The notes: generated from the letters alone by a model not told the origin. Shown: positions 42,270 through 52,730, counted from the stretch's first letter. The stretch: 64,000 nt of DNA from Mangrovicoccus algicola (GCF_014903745.1 NZ_JACVXA010000014.1:1-64000), one strand, 5' to 3'. Translations and numbers: made by a program.

Positions 42270-43591
42270 CCGGCGGCGGCGCCATGCGCCCGATCCTCGA
42301 CATGAACGCCTATCGCCCGGGCGACAGCCGCACCGACAGCGTCGAGCGGCGGCTGGCCAATCTCGGCGCGGCCTCCGTGCTGTTCTACCGCCAGCCGATA
42401 GAGATGGCCGAGGCTGCGGGGGCCTGGATGGTGGCGAAGGACGGCACGCGCTACCTGGATTTCTACAACAACGTTCCCTCGGTCGGTCATTGCCATCCCC
42501 GCGTGGTCGCTGCCGTCTCGGAACAGATCGCGCGCCTGAACATCCACACGCGCTATGTCGTGGACGTGGTCGATGACTACCTGGAACGGCTGAAGGCGAC
42601 CCTGCCGCCCGAGCTGGAAAATGTCGTCATGACCTGCTCGGGCAGCGAGGCGAACGACCTGGCGATCCGCGTGGCGCGGGCCGCCACCGGCGGGACCGGC
42701 ATCATCGTCACCGAGACGGCCTATCACGGCAATACGGCGCTGGTGACGGAAGCCTCGCCCTCGGCGCGGCGGCGCGGGTCTCTGCCCGACTGGGTGATCG
42801 CCGTTCCCCCGCCCTCCTGCGCGCATCACGGCACGGACATCGCGGGGGGCTTCCTGGCCAGCATCGAGGCGGCCTTGGCGGAATTCGCCCGCCGCGGCAT
42901 CCGGCCCGCCGCGCTGCTGGTCGACACGATATTCTCCTCCGACGGCATCTTCGCCGATCCGGCCGGGTTCCTGCGCCCCGCGGCCGCGGCCGTGCGCGCC
43001 GCCGGGGGCCGGATCATCGCCGACGAGGTCCAGCCCGGGTTTGCCCGCACCGGCGATGCCTTCTGGGGGTTCGGACGCCATGGCCTGGCGCCCGACATGG
43101 TCACGATGGGCAAGCCCATGGGCAACGGCTTTCCGATGGCGGCCCTGGCGGCGCGGCCCGCAGACCTGGCCGCCTTCTGCGAGGGCACGGGGTATTTCAA
43201 CACGTTCGGAGGCAATCCCGTGGCCGCCGCCGCCGGGCGCGCGGTTCTGGAGGTGATCGAGGAGGAAGACCTGCAGGGAAATGCGTTGCGGGTCGGCGCC
43301 GGGCTGATGGAGCAGCTGCAGTCGGTCGCGGCGCGCGACGACCGCATCGCCGGGCTGCGCGGTGCCGGGCTGTTCATCGGCCTGGACCTGGCCGCCCCCG
43401 GCGGCGGCCGCCCCGATCCCGACCTGACTGTCCGGGTGATCGACGGAATGCGGGCGCGCGGGGTCCTGATCGGGGCGGCGGGGCGCCATGGCGCCACGCT
43501 CAAGATCCGCCCGCCCCTGTGCCTGGGCGCGGACGAGGCCGGGATCTTCGCCGGGGCGCTGGAGGCCGCGCTGCGCGAGGCGCGCGGCTGA
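42266..43591 (+). CDS. Class-III PLP enzyme, phospho-lyase-like (ETNPPL/PHYKPL type)
   Basis: A 441-residue class-III PLP fold enzyme. PLP lysine is Lys283 in TMGKPMGNG, Asp253 is in IIADEVQPGF, and GSEAND starts at 126. The combination YNNVPSVGHCHP (67-78), TMGKPMGNG, YFNTFGGNPVA and a C-terminal LKIRPPL is characteristic of the ethanolamine-phosphate / phosphohydroxylysine phospho-lyase branch, more than of ordinary omega-aminotransferases. Those enzymes eliminate phosphate and ammonia from the phosphorylated amino alcohol, giving an aldehyde or semialdehyde. Starts overlapping the kinase stop; an in-frame ATG lies 18 nt later. Ordinary aminotransfer remains possible. Confidence 0.88.
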   Translation: MTGGGAMRPILDMNAYRPGDSRTDSVERRLANLGAASVLFYRQPIEMAEAAGAWMVAKDGTRYLDFYNNVPSVGHCHPRVVAAVSEQIARLNIHTRYVVDVVDDYLERLKATLPPELENVVMTCSGSEANDLAIRVARAATGGTGIIVTETAYHGNTALVTEASPSARRRGSLPDWVIAVPPPSCAHHGTDIAGGFLASIEAALAEFARRGIRPAALLVDTIFSSDGIFADPAGFLRPAAAAVRAAGGRIIADEVQPGFARTGDAFWGFGRHGLAPDMVTMGKPMGNGFPMAALAARPADLAAFCEGTGYFNTFGGNPVAAAAGRAVLEVIEEEDLQGNALRVGAGLMEQLQSVAARDDRIAGLRGAGLFIGLDLAAPGGGRPDPDLTVRVIDGMRARGVLIGAAGRHGATLKIRPPLCLGADEAGIFAGALEAALREARG

Positions 43592-43607
43592 GCCCCCTGC
43601 CCCGCCG

Positions 43608-44387
43608 TCAGACCTGCCGCGGCGGGGCCACCAGCATCTCCACCTCGCCGCGGTCGAGCGCGCGCGCCAGCGGTCCCTCGGGGGCGTGGTCGCTGACCAG
43701 AAGGTCGATCTCGCTCCACCCGGCATAGCGGGCCGAGGCCATGCGGTCGAATTTCGTGTGATCGGCCACGATCATGTTGCGCGCGCCCTGGCGCAGCATC
43801 GTGGCATAGACATCGCCCGCCTCGATCAGCGCATCGCTGGGCCCGTCCGGGGACAGCGCCGAGGCCCCCAGGATGGTCCAGTCGGCGCTATAGCCCTGCA
43901 GGAACCGGACCGCCGCGCCGCCATGCATCGCGCCCTCTTCCGGGTGGTATTCGCCGGGCACCATCAGCACGCGGATCGTGGGGTTCTGCGCCAGGGCGGT
44001 GGCCACCGCGAAACTATGGGCGATGACCGTCAGGCCGGTCATCTCGAAGGCGATGCGCCGCGCGAGGATCGCCGTCGTCGCCCCCGAGCCGATCATCAGC
44101 GTGCGCGCCCGCTTCAGCCGCGGCTGCGCGGCGCGGGCGATGGCCTCGCGTTCGGGGACCAGCTGCCTTTCGCGCTTGGACAGGACCGGCTCGGACGGCG
44201 CGCGCAGCATCGCCCCGCCATAGGTCCGCGCGATCAGCCCGCGCTCGGCCAGTTCCTCCAGGTCCCGGCGGATCGTCTCGGTCGTGACCTCCAGCGCCGA
44301 GGCCAGCGCCTTGACCCGCAGCATCGGGGCATCCGCCAGCGTCGCGAGGATCCGGCTCTGGCGGAGATCGCGTTTCGTCGGTTTCAA
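43608..44387 (-). CDS. DeoR-family transcription regulator
   Basis: A 259-residue DeoR-family regulator. The N-terminal helix-turn-helix (residues about 6-60, VTTETIRRDLEELAERGLI) and the sugar-phosphate-isomerase-like sensor domain from about 75 (IGSGATTAILARRI, VPGEYHPEEGAMHGG) are clear. Convergent with the kinase/PLP operon, its stop 16 nt from theirs, with a CCCCGCCG...CGGCGGGG arrangement at 43600-43627 that may serve as a shared terminator. Sensors of this family typically bind phosphorylated compounds, which would suit a pathway that begins with a kinase. Confidence 0.9.
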   Translation of the reverse strand: MKPTKRDLRQSRILATLADAPMLRVKALASALEVTTETIRRDLEELAERGLIARTYGGAMLRAPSEPVLSKRERQLVPEREAIARAAQPRLKRARTLMIGSGATTAILARRIAFEMTGLTVIAHSFAVATALAQNPTIRVLMVPGEYHPEEGAMHGGAAVRFLQGYSADWTILGASALSPDGPSDALIEAGDVYATMLRQGARNMIVADHTKFDRMASARYAGWSEIDLLVSDHAPEGPLARALDRGEVEMLVAPPRQV

Positions 44388-44466
44388 GGCGCAGCCATCC
44401 TTCGCTCCGGCGCATCATGCGCCGGAACCTTATGCCCTGCCCGCGGACGATGCGCAAAGGGCGGCA

Positions 44467-47043
<2,577 letters not shown>

Positions 47044-47184
47044 GTCGGACCCTCGTTACCCGTGACCTCCCCGCGCCTCGCCCGCAGGGCTCCTGACGAG
47101 GCCAAGCCTCGTGATTTCGAGATGTTAGCGCCCAAACCGCGTTCTGCAATGCGGCATGTTCACGGTTCCGTCGCATTCCGCGGC

Positions 47185-47200
47185 GTCTCGCATGCGTGAC
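47185..47200 (+). other. parS: Proposed parS site 1 (downstream of parB)
   Basis: GTCTCGCATGCGTGAC, within the 20-bp near-palindrome GCGTCTCGCATGCGTGACGC, begins 10 bp beyond the parB stop. Two further copies flank parA and rep. All three share the same T at symmetric positions 4 and 13, a deviation from perfect symmetry that argues for a specific protein site. Known parS sites of ParB-family systems are likewise 16-bp inverted repeats. Confidence 0.7.
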
Positions 47201-47210
47201 GCAGGGACGC

Positions 47211-48290
47211 TCAGCTTTCCTGCAGGCTGCTGCCGACCCGCTCCAGCATGGCGCGCAGACCAGCCTCATCCAGATCAGCGCAGCCTTCCAGCGTCAGGAC
47301 CAGCTTGCCATCCCGCGCGCTGGCCCGGATCGACACGCCCTGCCCCTGCCAGTCGGCCACAAGCGGCGCGGGCCTGTCGGGACGGGCCGCGCCGAAGGCC
47401 CCCCTGCCCGCCACGAAGGCCTCCAGCACCGCCAGCTCTTCCGCCGGCCCGGGGAACTTCGCGTCCCGGTCCGACAGGACAGCGATCAGCTCGGCCTCCC
47501 GTCCGTCCTTCACCGCCTGGGCCAGCCTTGCGCCCAGCCTCTCGCCGATCGCCTCGGGGTAATCCAGGTAGGGCCCGAACACCGCGTGGATCACGGTGAA
47601 GTTGCGGATCTTGTAGCGCCGGTTGCGGCTGGAATTCGGGAACAGCGCCTGGATCGCCTCCTCGATGCCGTCGCAGATCCCCTGTTCTGCCGCCAGGCAG
47701 CAGATCCGCCCCCGTTCATAGAAGCTGACATCCTGGCGGATCTCGTTCTCCTCGATCATCGCCAGCATGTCGCCCAGGGTCTCGCGGCGGCTGCGGATCA
47801 GCGCCCGCACCTGCGAGAATTTCGGATCGCCGGTTTCCTCGTAGAGCTCGCGCAGCACGCTGACCCGGCGATAGCCGCTGATCAGCCGCCAGGACCCGTC
47901 GGCCTCCGGCCCCAGTTCCACCGGCACCTGCTGTCCGCGCGCAGCGATGGAGCCCTTCAGTTCGGCCCAGGCCTCTCCGTCGCGATCCAGCATCCGCCTG
48001 TCCCGTGCCAGGGCATGCAGGTCGATCCGTTCCAGCGGCACCAGCTCCACCACCCGGCCGTCATCGCGCGCGCCGGCCAGGGTTTCGCTATCGGCACGCA
48101 GCCCCGAATTCTCGCGCCGCAGCTTGCGGATTTCCTCTTCCACCTGCGCGGCGGCAGAGCCGGCCACCTTGCCGATGGGCGGCGCCATGCCCGCCGCCAT
48201 GTCGCGCCGCTCGGCGGCGGATTTCTCGGCCCCCTCGCGCATCTCGCGGATGGTGTCGCGATCAATGGATCCCAGACGCTTGCGGCTCAT
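47211..48290 (-). CDS. parB: ParB-family partition protein
   Basis: A 359-residue ParB/RepB-type centromere-binding protein. After a basic N-terminus (SRKRLGSIDR), the Spo0J-like domain contains LISGYRRVSVLREL near residue 130, the position of the nucleotide-binding GERRxxA-type motif (here GYRR). Next comes the EENEIRQDVSFYERGRIC segment and a helix-turn-helix region to about 245, then a C-terminal dimerisation part. Its start overlaps the parA stop by 4 nt. It should bind the 16-bp repeats proposed here as parS. Together with parA it moves replicon copies to daughter cells. Confidence 0.92.
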   Translation of the reverse strand: MSRKRLGSIDRDTIREMREGAEKSAAERRDMAAGMAPPIGKVAGSAAAQVEEEIRKLRRENSGLRADSETLAGARDDGRVVELVPLERIDLHALARDRRMLDRDGEAWAELKGSIAARGQQVPVELGPEADGSWRLISGYRRVSVLRELYEETGDPKFSQVRALIRSRRETLGDMLAMIEENEIRQDVSFYERGRICCLAAEQGICDGIEEAIQALFPNSSRNRRYKIRNFTVIHAVFGPYLDYPEAIGERLGARLAQAVKDGREAELIAVLSDRDAKFPGPAEELAVLEAFVAGRGAFGAARPDRPAPLVADWQGQGVSIRASARDGKLVLTLEGCADLDEAGLRAMLERVGSSLQES

Positions 48291-49657
48291 TCTGCGGCCT
48301 CCCGTGCCTCGGCCTCGATGCGGTCGCGTTCCCAGCAGCCGATCAGCAGCTTCTTGACCTCATGGTAACAGCGATCGAAGGTCTCGCGCCCGCGCCGGTA
48401 GGTGTCGCGGTTGAAATCCCCGTGGCTGGCCTCGTAGATGCCCGAGACGCGCTCGCCGGCCTGCCCCACGAGTGCCGTGAATTCCTGCCGGTGCTGGGCG
48501 ACGAAATCGTCCAGATAGACCTGGATCACATTGGCCAGCTCGGCCTGCTGCGCCTCGTCATAGCGGGTCAGCAGCACCTGCACCGCATCCCAGGAGAATT
48601 TCGGCGCAGAGTCCGATACCCGCGCCATGCTGTCCTCGATCGACGCGAAGGTGGTGTACAGCATGTCGAAGAACCGCCCCGTCGAATCGAATTCGATGAA
48701 GCTCGCCCCGACCGGAATCAGCAGGATATCCGCCGCCGACAGCGCGTTGATCGTCAGGTAGCCAAGCGCCGGCGGGGTGTCGATGAGGATGATGTCGTAA
48801 TCCGACAGCAGCCCCTCGTCGCGCAGGAACCCTTCGAGCGCGTCCCAGAACTGCCAGCTGCGATGGGTCTGCATCCAGACCGGCACCTGGAATTCCGCCC
48901 AGTAGAGGTTCAGCTGCGCAGGCAGGATATCGATGGTCGGCCAATGCGTGCCGAAGATCACGTCATCTGCCGTCACCTTCGCGGCGTCGCGGATATCCTC
49001 GTCAAGCTCCGGGCTGTCATAGTCGTCGATTCCCATGGCGGCAGCGACGTGACGGGCCCGATGGCGGGCCATGACTGCATAGGCTGTCTGGGCTTCGTCG
49101 CGGGCCAGGGTGCCGAACATGGTCGACATGCTGGCCTGGCTGTCCAGGTCGATCACCAGCACGCGATACCCGTCCAGCGCCGCCGCCATGGCCAGATGGG
49201 CGCCCGTGGTCGTCTTGGCGACGCCGCCCTTGAAATTGCATACGGAAACGATCTTGGCCGGGCTGTTGCCGGGGCGATAGGGACGATATCCCTTGCCCTG
49301 CTGACCTTCCTGCTCCAGGAAATCCCGGATCGTGTTGACCTCTTCAAGCGTGAACATCTTCGTTCCGCCCGGTTTTTCGGAGACGCCCTGCGGCAGGTCG
49401 GGATGGGCCTTGAGGACACGGCGGAAATGTTGCGCAGAGACGGGGATCATGTAGGTCGTGATCTCCCAGATCCCGAACAGCCGCAGCTGCTTTTCGCCAT
49501 CCGGCTTGTAGCCGCGGCGGGCCAGGTCATCGCGGGCCCGCATGCAGATTTCCGCTGCAACGGTGAAGCGGTCTGTGGTCACGCGGGGAGGAAGGTCAGC
49601 CAGGGCCTGCGCCGGATCGATGGGCTGCAGACTGGTGGACGGCGCTTGACTGCTCAT
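48287..49657 (-). CDS. parA: ParA-family partition ATPase
   Basis: A 456-residue ParA-type ATPase of the long, plasmid-borne class. An N-terminal DNA-binding region (about 30-125, with IPVSAQHFRRVLKAHPDLPQ) suggests it also represses its own operon. The deviant Walker A KGGVAKTT is at 143-150, the DLDSQAS motif near 171, and DIILIDTPPALGYL near 325. I use ATG 49657; an in-frame ATG at 49714 would add 19 residues. It drives segregation with ParB. A parS-like copy lies about 96 bp upstream, placed well for autoregulation. Confidence 0.92.
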   Translation of the reverse strand: MSSQAPSTSLQPIDPAQALADLPPRVTTDRFTVAAEICMRARDDLARRGYKPDGEKQLRLFGIWEITTYMIPVSAQHFRRVLKAHPDLPQGVSEKPGGTKMFTLEEVNTIRDFLEQEGQQGKGYRPYRPGNSPAKIVSVCNFKGGVAKTTTGAHLAMAAALDGYRVLVIDLDSQASMSTMFGTLARDEAQTAYAVMARHRARHVAAAMGIDDYDSPELDEDIRDAAKVTADDVIFGTHWPTIDILPAQLNLYWAEFQVPVWMQTHRSWQFWDALEGFLRDEGLLSDYDIILIDTPPALGYLTINALSAADILLIPVGASFIEFDSTGRFFDMLYTTFASIEDSMARVSDSAPKFSWDAVQVLLTRYDEAQQAELANVIQVYLDDFVAQHRQEFTALVGQAGERVSGIYEASHGDFNRDTYRRGRETFDRCYHEVKKLLIGCWERDRIEAEAREAAE

Positions 49658-49752
49658 TTTCGATCCGTCTCGATGTTCCTGTTTCAGGCAACTATCCGCA
49701 TCTTCCGCGAACACCCTGCCTGCAGCGAGTCATACCCCGAAATTTCGACCCT

Positions 49753-49768
49753 GTCACGCGTGCGAGAC
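49753..49768 (-). other. parS: Proposed parS site 2 (upstream of parA)
   Basis: On the minus strand it reads GTCTCGCACGCGTGAC, one base different from site 1 in the core. It lies upstream of the parA start and just outside the AT-rich part of the origin. Confidence 0.65.
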
Positions 49769-49942
49769 GGTCGGTGGTGGATTTCATGAAACCCGAGAAA
49801 GGAAAAAGCAGTCACCAAACTATGAATCCCTTTCAGTTATTTAGGAACTTTGTGATCGCGTAAATCTATTAATATCAGAGGGATGGCGGCAATCCGGAAC
49901 CCGGATGCATGTCGAACCCTACCCATCTTCGGTCTTATACCA

Positions 49943-50000
49943 ACCCGTTTGCGTGACTGAACCTACCCGTCTCCGTGATGAAACCCACCCCTTCACGTGC
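49943..50000 (+). repeat. Iteron cluster A (three copies, 22-bp period)
   Basis: CCCGTTTGCGTGA (49944-49956), CCCGTCTCCGTGA (49966-49978) and the weaker CCCCTTCACGTGC (49988-50000) start exactly 22 bp apart, which is two helical turns. Regular 22-bp spacing is typical of initiator-binding iterons of Rep_3 plasmids. Confidence 0.75.
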
Positions 50001-50040
50001 AGCGCGGATTATCTTCCCAAACCGGGCATTTTCGACTCGC

Positions 50041-50060
50041 ATCGGGCGCTTTTGCCCGAT
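50041..50060. repeat. Inverted repeat in the origin
   Basis: ATCGGGC and GCCCGAT form a perfect 7-bp stem with a 6-nt GCTTTT spacer, between iteron clusters A and B. It may be a regulatory or primosome-type element of the origin. Confidence 0.5.
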
Positions 50061-50073
50061 ATACGGCGTGCTT

Positions 50074-50189
50074 CCTGTCCGCATGACTGCTTCTTTTCCG
50101 CCAAACCGACCCGTTTGCGTGAAGGGAATCGACGTAAACAACCCGTCTGCGTGCCGGGTGTCGACTCCAGACAAACCCGTCTTCCTTGA
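50074..50189 (+). repeat. Iteron cluster B (two strong and two weak copies)
   Basis: Copies are CCTGTCCGCATGA (50074-50086, weak), CCCGTTTGCGTGA (50110-50122, identical to the first copy of cluster A and extended by a preceding A), CCCGTCTGCGTGC (50142-50154), and CCCGTCTTCCTTGA (50176-50189, weak). Spacing is 32-36 bp, so this group is less regular than cluster A. The last copy lies just upstream of the possible GTG start of rep and could mediate autoregulation. Confidence 0.6.
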
Positions 50190-50256
50190 CAGGCGGGTCG
50201 GTTTCGGACCAGTGAAGGGCATCCGTCCTGTCACCGCCATCCTGCCGAGTCGCCTG

Positions 50257-51516
50257 ATGACCGAATTCCGCCAGATCACCGAACGCGAAAGCCTGCGCAA
50301 GCATGTCGCCGCCATTCATATCGGCGGCAAGCTGACCCTGCTCCAGCGCAAGTTGTCCAATTGCCTGCTGCTGCATGCCTATGATGACCTGACGACCAAA
50401 TCCTCCCATCGCATCGACGCGGAGACCCTCTGCGCCATGTCGGGCTATGCTTCGCGCGACCGGGACACGCTGAAGGCGGCGTTGCGGGCCCTGGCCGAAA
50501 CCACGGCCGAATGGAACATGCTGGGCGATGACGGGCAGGAGGAATGGGGGGTCTCCTCGCTGATTTCCTATGCCAAGCTTGCGGGCGGAGTCTGCGAATA
50601 TGCCTATGCCGCGCCGCTGGCGGCCAAACTCTACGACCCGTCCGTCTTCTCGATGATCAACATGCGCATCCAGAGGAATTTCACCTCCGGCCATGCGCTG
50701 GCGCTCTACGAGAATTGCTTCCGCTTCGTGCGCACGGGCTCCACCGGCTGGTGGGAAATCGACGTCTTCCGGCGGCTCATGGGGGTGGATGACAGCGCCT
50801 ATTACGAGGATTTCTCCAAGCTGAATGCCAAGATCGTCAAGCCCGCCGTGAAGGAGGTCAATGCCGTCTCGGACATTTCTCTTGTCGCCGAGACGCGGCG
50901 GGAAAGCCGCAAGGTGAAGTTCATCCGCTTCCTGATCTCGCGCAACGGGCAGGAGACCTTGTTCGATCTCGGCGATGACGATGCGCTGCGCAAGTCCGGG
51001 GCCTATGGCCGGCTGATCGAGAACGGCATTTCCGGACGGCTGGCGCAACGCTGGATCGCGGAACATGGCGAAGCCTATGTCGCCGGGAAACTCGATTTCG
51101 TCGAGGAGGAACGGCGCCGGGGCAGGGTGCGCAAGACCCCGGCCGGCTACCTGACCGCCGCGATCAACGGCGATTACCGCCGTTCGGATCCCGGGCCCGG
51201 TCCCGCCCCGGCCGCAGAGCCGGGGCCCCGCCTGTCAGGGGCTCCCGAGATGGAGGAGTCGCAGCGCGACCGGGACCAGGCGGCCGAGGCGCGATGGCGG
51301 CGGGCCTGCCTGGAGGCGATCGAGGCCAACCTGGAAAAGCGCAGCAGCGTCAGCCGCAAGGCCATCCGGGACAGGTTCGAGACGGGACTTGAGGATGAAT
51401 TCGAACGCGGTCAGTTCCGCCGCTACGGCTGGCAGGCGCGGGGCATCTTCGCTCGGATTCACGGGTTCTGGTCCGGGCTCATCCCCGAGGGACTTCCCGA
51501 CCGGGATGCATTCTGA
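50257..51516 (+). CDS. Rep_3-type plasmid replication initiator
   Basis: A 419-residue initiator from MTEFRQITERES. It has the two winged-helix domain layout of Rep_3/RepB-type initiators: LTLLQRKLSNCLLLHAYDDL near residue 25 opens domain 1, and the WEIDVFRRLMGVDDSAYYED segment near 170 leads into domain 2 with VKFIRFLISR. It ends in a variable charged tail (about 310-419). It would bind the upstream iterons and recruit the host replisome. Start is uncertain: ATG 50257, GTG 50212, or further upstream through the iterons, since one frame is open from 49975. None has a strong ribosome site. It is divergent from parA, with parS-like sites at both ends of the whole module. Confidence 0.88.
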   Translation: MTEFRQITERESLRKHVAAIHIGGKLTLLQRKLSNCLLLHAYDDLTTKSSHRIDAETLCAMSGYASRDRDTLKAALRALAETTAEWNMLGDDGQEEWGVSSLISYAKLAGGVCEYAYAAPLAAKLYDPSVFSMINMRIQRNFTSGHALALYENCFRFVRTGSTGWWEIDVFRRLMGVDDSAYYEDFSKLNAKIVKPAVKEVNAVSDISLVAETRRESRKVKFIRFLISRNGQETLFDLGDDDALRKSGAYGRLIENGISGRLAQRWIAEHGEAYVAGKLDFVEEERRRGRVRKTPAGYLTAAINGDYRRSDPGPGPAPAAEPGPRLSGAPEMEESQRDRDQAAEARWRRACLEAIEANLEKRSSVSRKAIRDRFETGLEDEFERGQFRRYGWQARGIFARIHGFWSGLIPEGLPDRDAF

Positions 51517-51524
51517 TCCCGGGC

Positions 51525-51540
51525 GTCTCGCGCGCGTGAC
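51525..51540 (+). other. parS: Proposed parS site 3 (downstream of rep)
   Basis: GTCTCGCGCGCGTGAC within GCGTCTCGCGCGCGTGACGC differs from site 1 only at the two central bases. It begins 9 bp after the rep stop and forms the left arm of the terminator hairpin at 51528-51566. The right arm is a shortened inverted copy. Confidence 0.65.
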
Positions 51541-51566
51541 GCCCCGGCAGGCCGTCACGCGCGCGA
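51528..51566. terminator. Bidirectional terminator between rep and bioY
   Basis: A perfect 14-bp stem (TCGCGCGCGTGACG / CGTCACGCGCGCGA) with an 11-nt loop lies between the convergent rep and bioY genes. The bioY stop at 51555 falls inside the right arm. No T run follows, but the stem is very stable. Confidence 0.65.
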
Positions 51567-52100
51567 CAGAAGCGCCCCGGCCCGTGCCTTGTTCAGCGCC
51601 GAGGCAAGCGCGCCTGCGACCACGGCTTTCAGCAGGTCGCCGGGAATGAAGGGCAGGGCGAACCCGGCGGCCTCGGGCAGCGATTTCCTCAGCACCAGCG
51701 CCATGCCCAGGATGCCGGGCACATAGAGCACGACCACTCCGCCCAGCACGGCGGCGAACGTGCCCGCGGCAAGCACCGGCAGGCGGCGGGCACGTTCCAT
51801 CACCCATCCTGCGACGAAGGCGGCCGGGATCCACCCCAGCAGGAACCCGACGGTCGGCCCGGCAAAGACGCCGATCCCGCCGCGACCGCCCGCCAGGAGG
51901 GGCAGGCCGAGCGCCACCATCAGCACCACCAGTGCCGCCGCCATCGCGCCGCGCCGCGCACCAAGCACGACACCGGCCAGCATGACGCCGAGGCTCTGGG
52001 CGGAAATCGGCACCCCCGAGATCAGGGTAACGGAAGGGATGAGCCCGAGCGCCGCGATCAGCGCGGCGAAAAGGGCGGTCATGATCAGGTCGCGATCCAT
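51555..52100 (-). CDS. bioY: Biotin ECF transporter substrate-binding subunit BioY
   Basis: A 181-residue membrane protein with six helices of the BioY family. Typical marks are VPISAQSLGVMLAGVVLGARRGA near residue 31 and GRGGIGVFAGPTVGFLLGW near 72, with GDLLKAVVAGALA at the end. It binds biotin on the outer face of the membrane. It follows bioN by 18 nt, and an ACGAGGATCACA ribosome site precedes it. Last gene of the leftward bioM-bioN-bioY operon. Confidence 0.94.
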   Translation of the reverse strand: MDRDLIMTALFAALIAALGLIPSVTLISGVPISAQSLGVMLAGVVLGARRGAMAAALVVLMVALGLPLLAGGRGGIGVFAGPTVGFLLGWIPAAFVAGWVMERARRLPVLAAGTFAAVLGGVVVLYVPGILGMALVLRKSLPEAAGFALPFIPGDLLKAVVAGALASALNKARAGALLSRA

Positions 52101-52118
52101 TGTGATCCTCGTGTCAGG

Positions 52119-52730
52119 TCAGTCGGGAATGCCGCCGCGGGCCCGCACGGCCTCGGCGATGTGGTCGGCATCGTCCAGCGCGCTCAGGCAGAGCGGCAGG
52201 ACGATCTGCCATCCGGGGCGCCGCCGCCGGGCCCGCGCCCGCCAGGACATCGACAGCTGTCGCCCCCGGTCCAGCAGAACGGGGGTCAGCCGCAGCACCA
52301 GGCCGATGGCGAAGGCGATGCGCCCGGGCCGGACCCCCAGCCAGGCGAGGGGCGCCAGGATCCGGCTCATCATTGCGATCATGTCTTCCAGCCGGGTGGT
52401 CATGGTGACGAGATTCGCCAGCGCGACCGTCGACAGGAGCCGCCCCCCAAGCAGCGCCCCGTTGCCCAGGTCCCGGCTGAGGCCGTGCCAGATCGCCAGG
52501 AGGGCCAGGAACGGCCAGAGCGGGCGCAGCGCCCTCAGCCCGGCGCGGGCAAAGCGCAGTCCGCCGCACAGGTAGAGCAGCGCCGTCCCGGTCAGCGGCA
52601 GCAGCATCAGCGCGGGCGCGGAAATGGAGAAGGTCGCGACCGACAGGACGGCCAGCGCCGCCAGCTTCGCCCCGGCGGGAACCGCGTGGAAGGGCGTGCG
52701 GATCTCAGAGGTCAGCGAAAGCATCGGCAC
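52119..52730 (-). CDS. bioN: ECF transporter transmembrane coupling protein BioN
   Basis: A 203-residue EcfT-type membrane protein. The two ATPase-coupling arginine motifs are visible as MSWRARARRRR near 165 and AVRARGGIPD at the C-terminus. It links the ATPase BioM to BioY. It overlaps bioM by 26 nt, so translation is coupled. Confidence 0.92.
   Translation of the reverse strand: MPMLSLTSEIRTPFHAVPAGAKLAALAVLSVATFSISAPALMLLPLTGTALLYLCGGLRFARAGLRALRPLWPFLALLAIWHGLSRDLGNGALLGGRLLSTVALANLVTMTTRLEDMIAMMSRILAPLAWLGVRPGRIAFAIGLVLRLTPVLLDRGRQLSMSWRARARRRRPGWQIVLPLCLSALDDADHIAEAVRARGGIPD

Larger units (their letters stand above)
49795..50211. other. oriV: Replication origin region: AT-rich segment plus iterons
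   Basis: Between parA and rep lies about 600 bp without a gene I can support. The 49795-49890 part is strongly AT-rich against the GC-rich background and suits strand opening. To its right lie repeats of ACCCGTYTGCGTGA type (next entries) and a 7-bp hairpin ATCGGGC-N6-GCCCGAT at 50041-50060. ATCCGG-N3-CCGGAT occurs at 49892-49906 and TTTCATGAAA at 49782-49791. This is the classical iteron-origin layout. I found no clear DnaA box. One frame is open through the iterons into rep, but protein coding there is doubtful. Confidence 0.75.

Noticed and set aside
49941-50189. CRISPR array
   Set aside because: The short direct repeats are 13-14 bp, degenerate, unevenly spaced and beside a Rep_3 initiator, so they are iterons.
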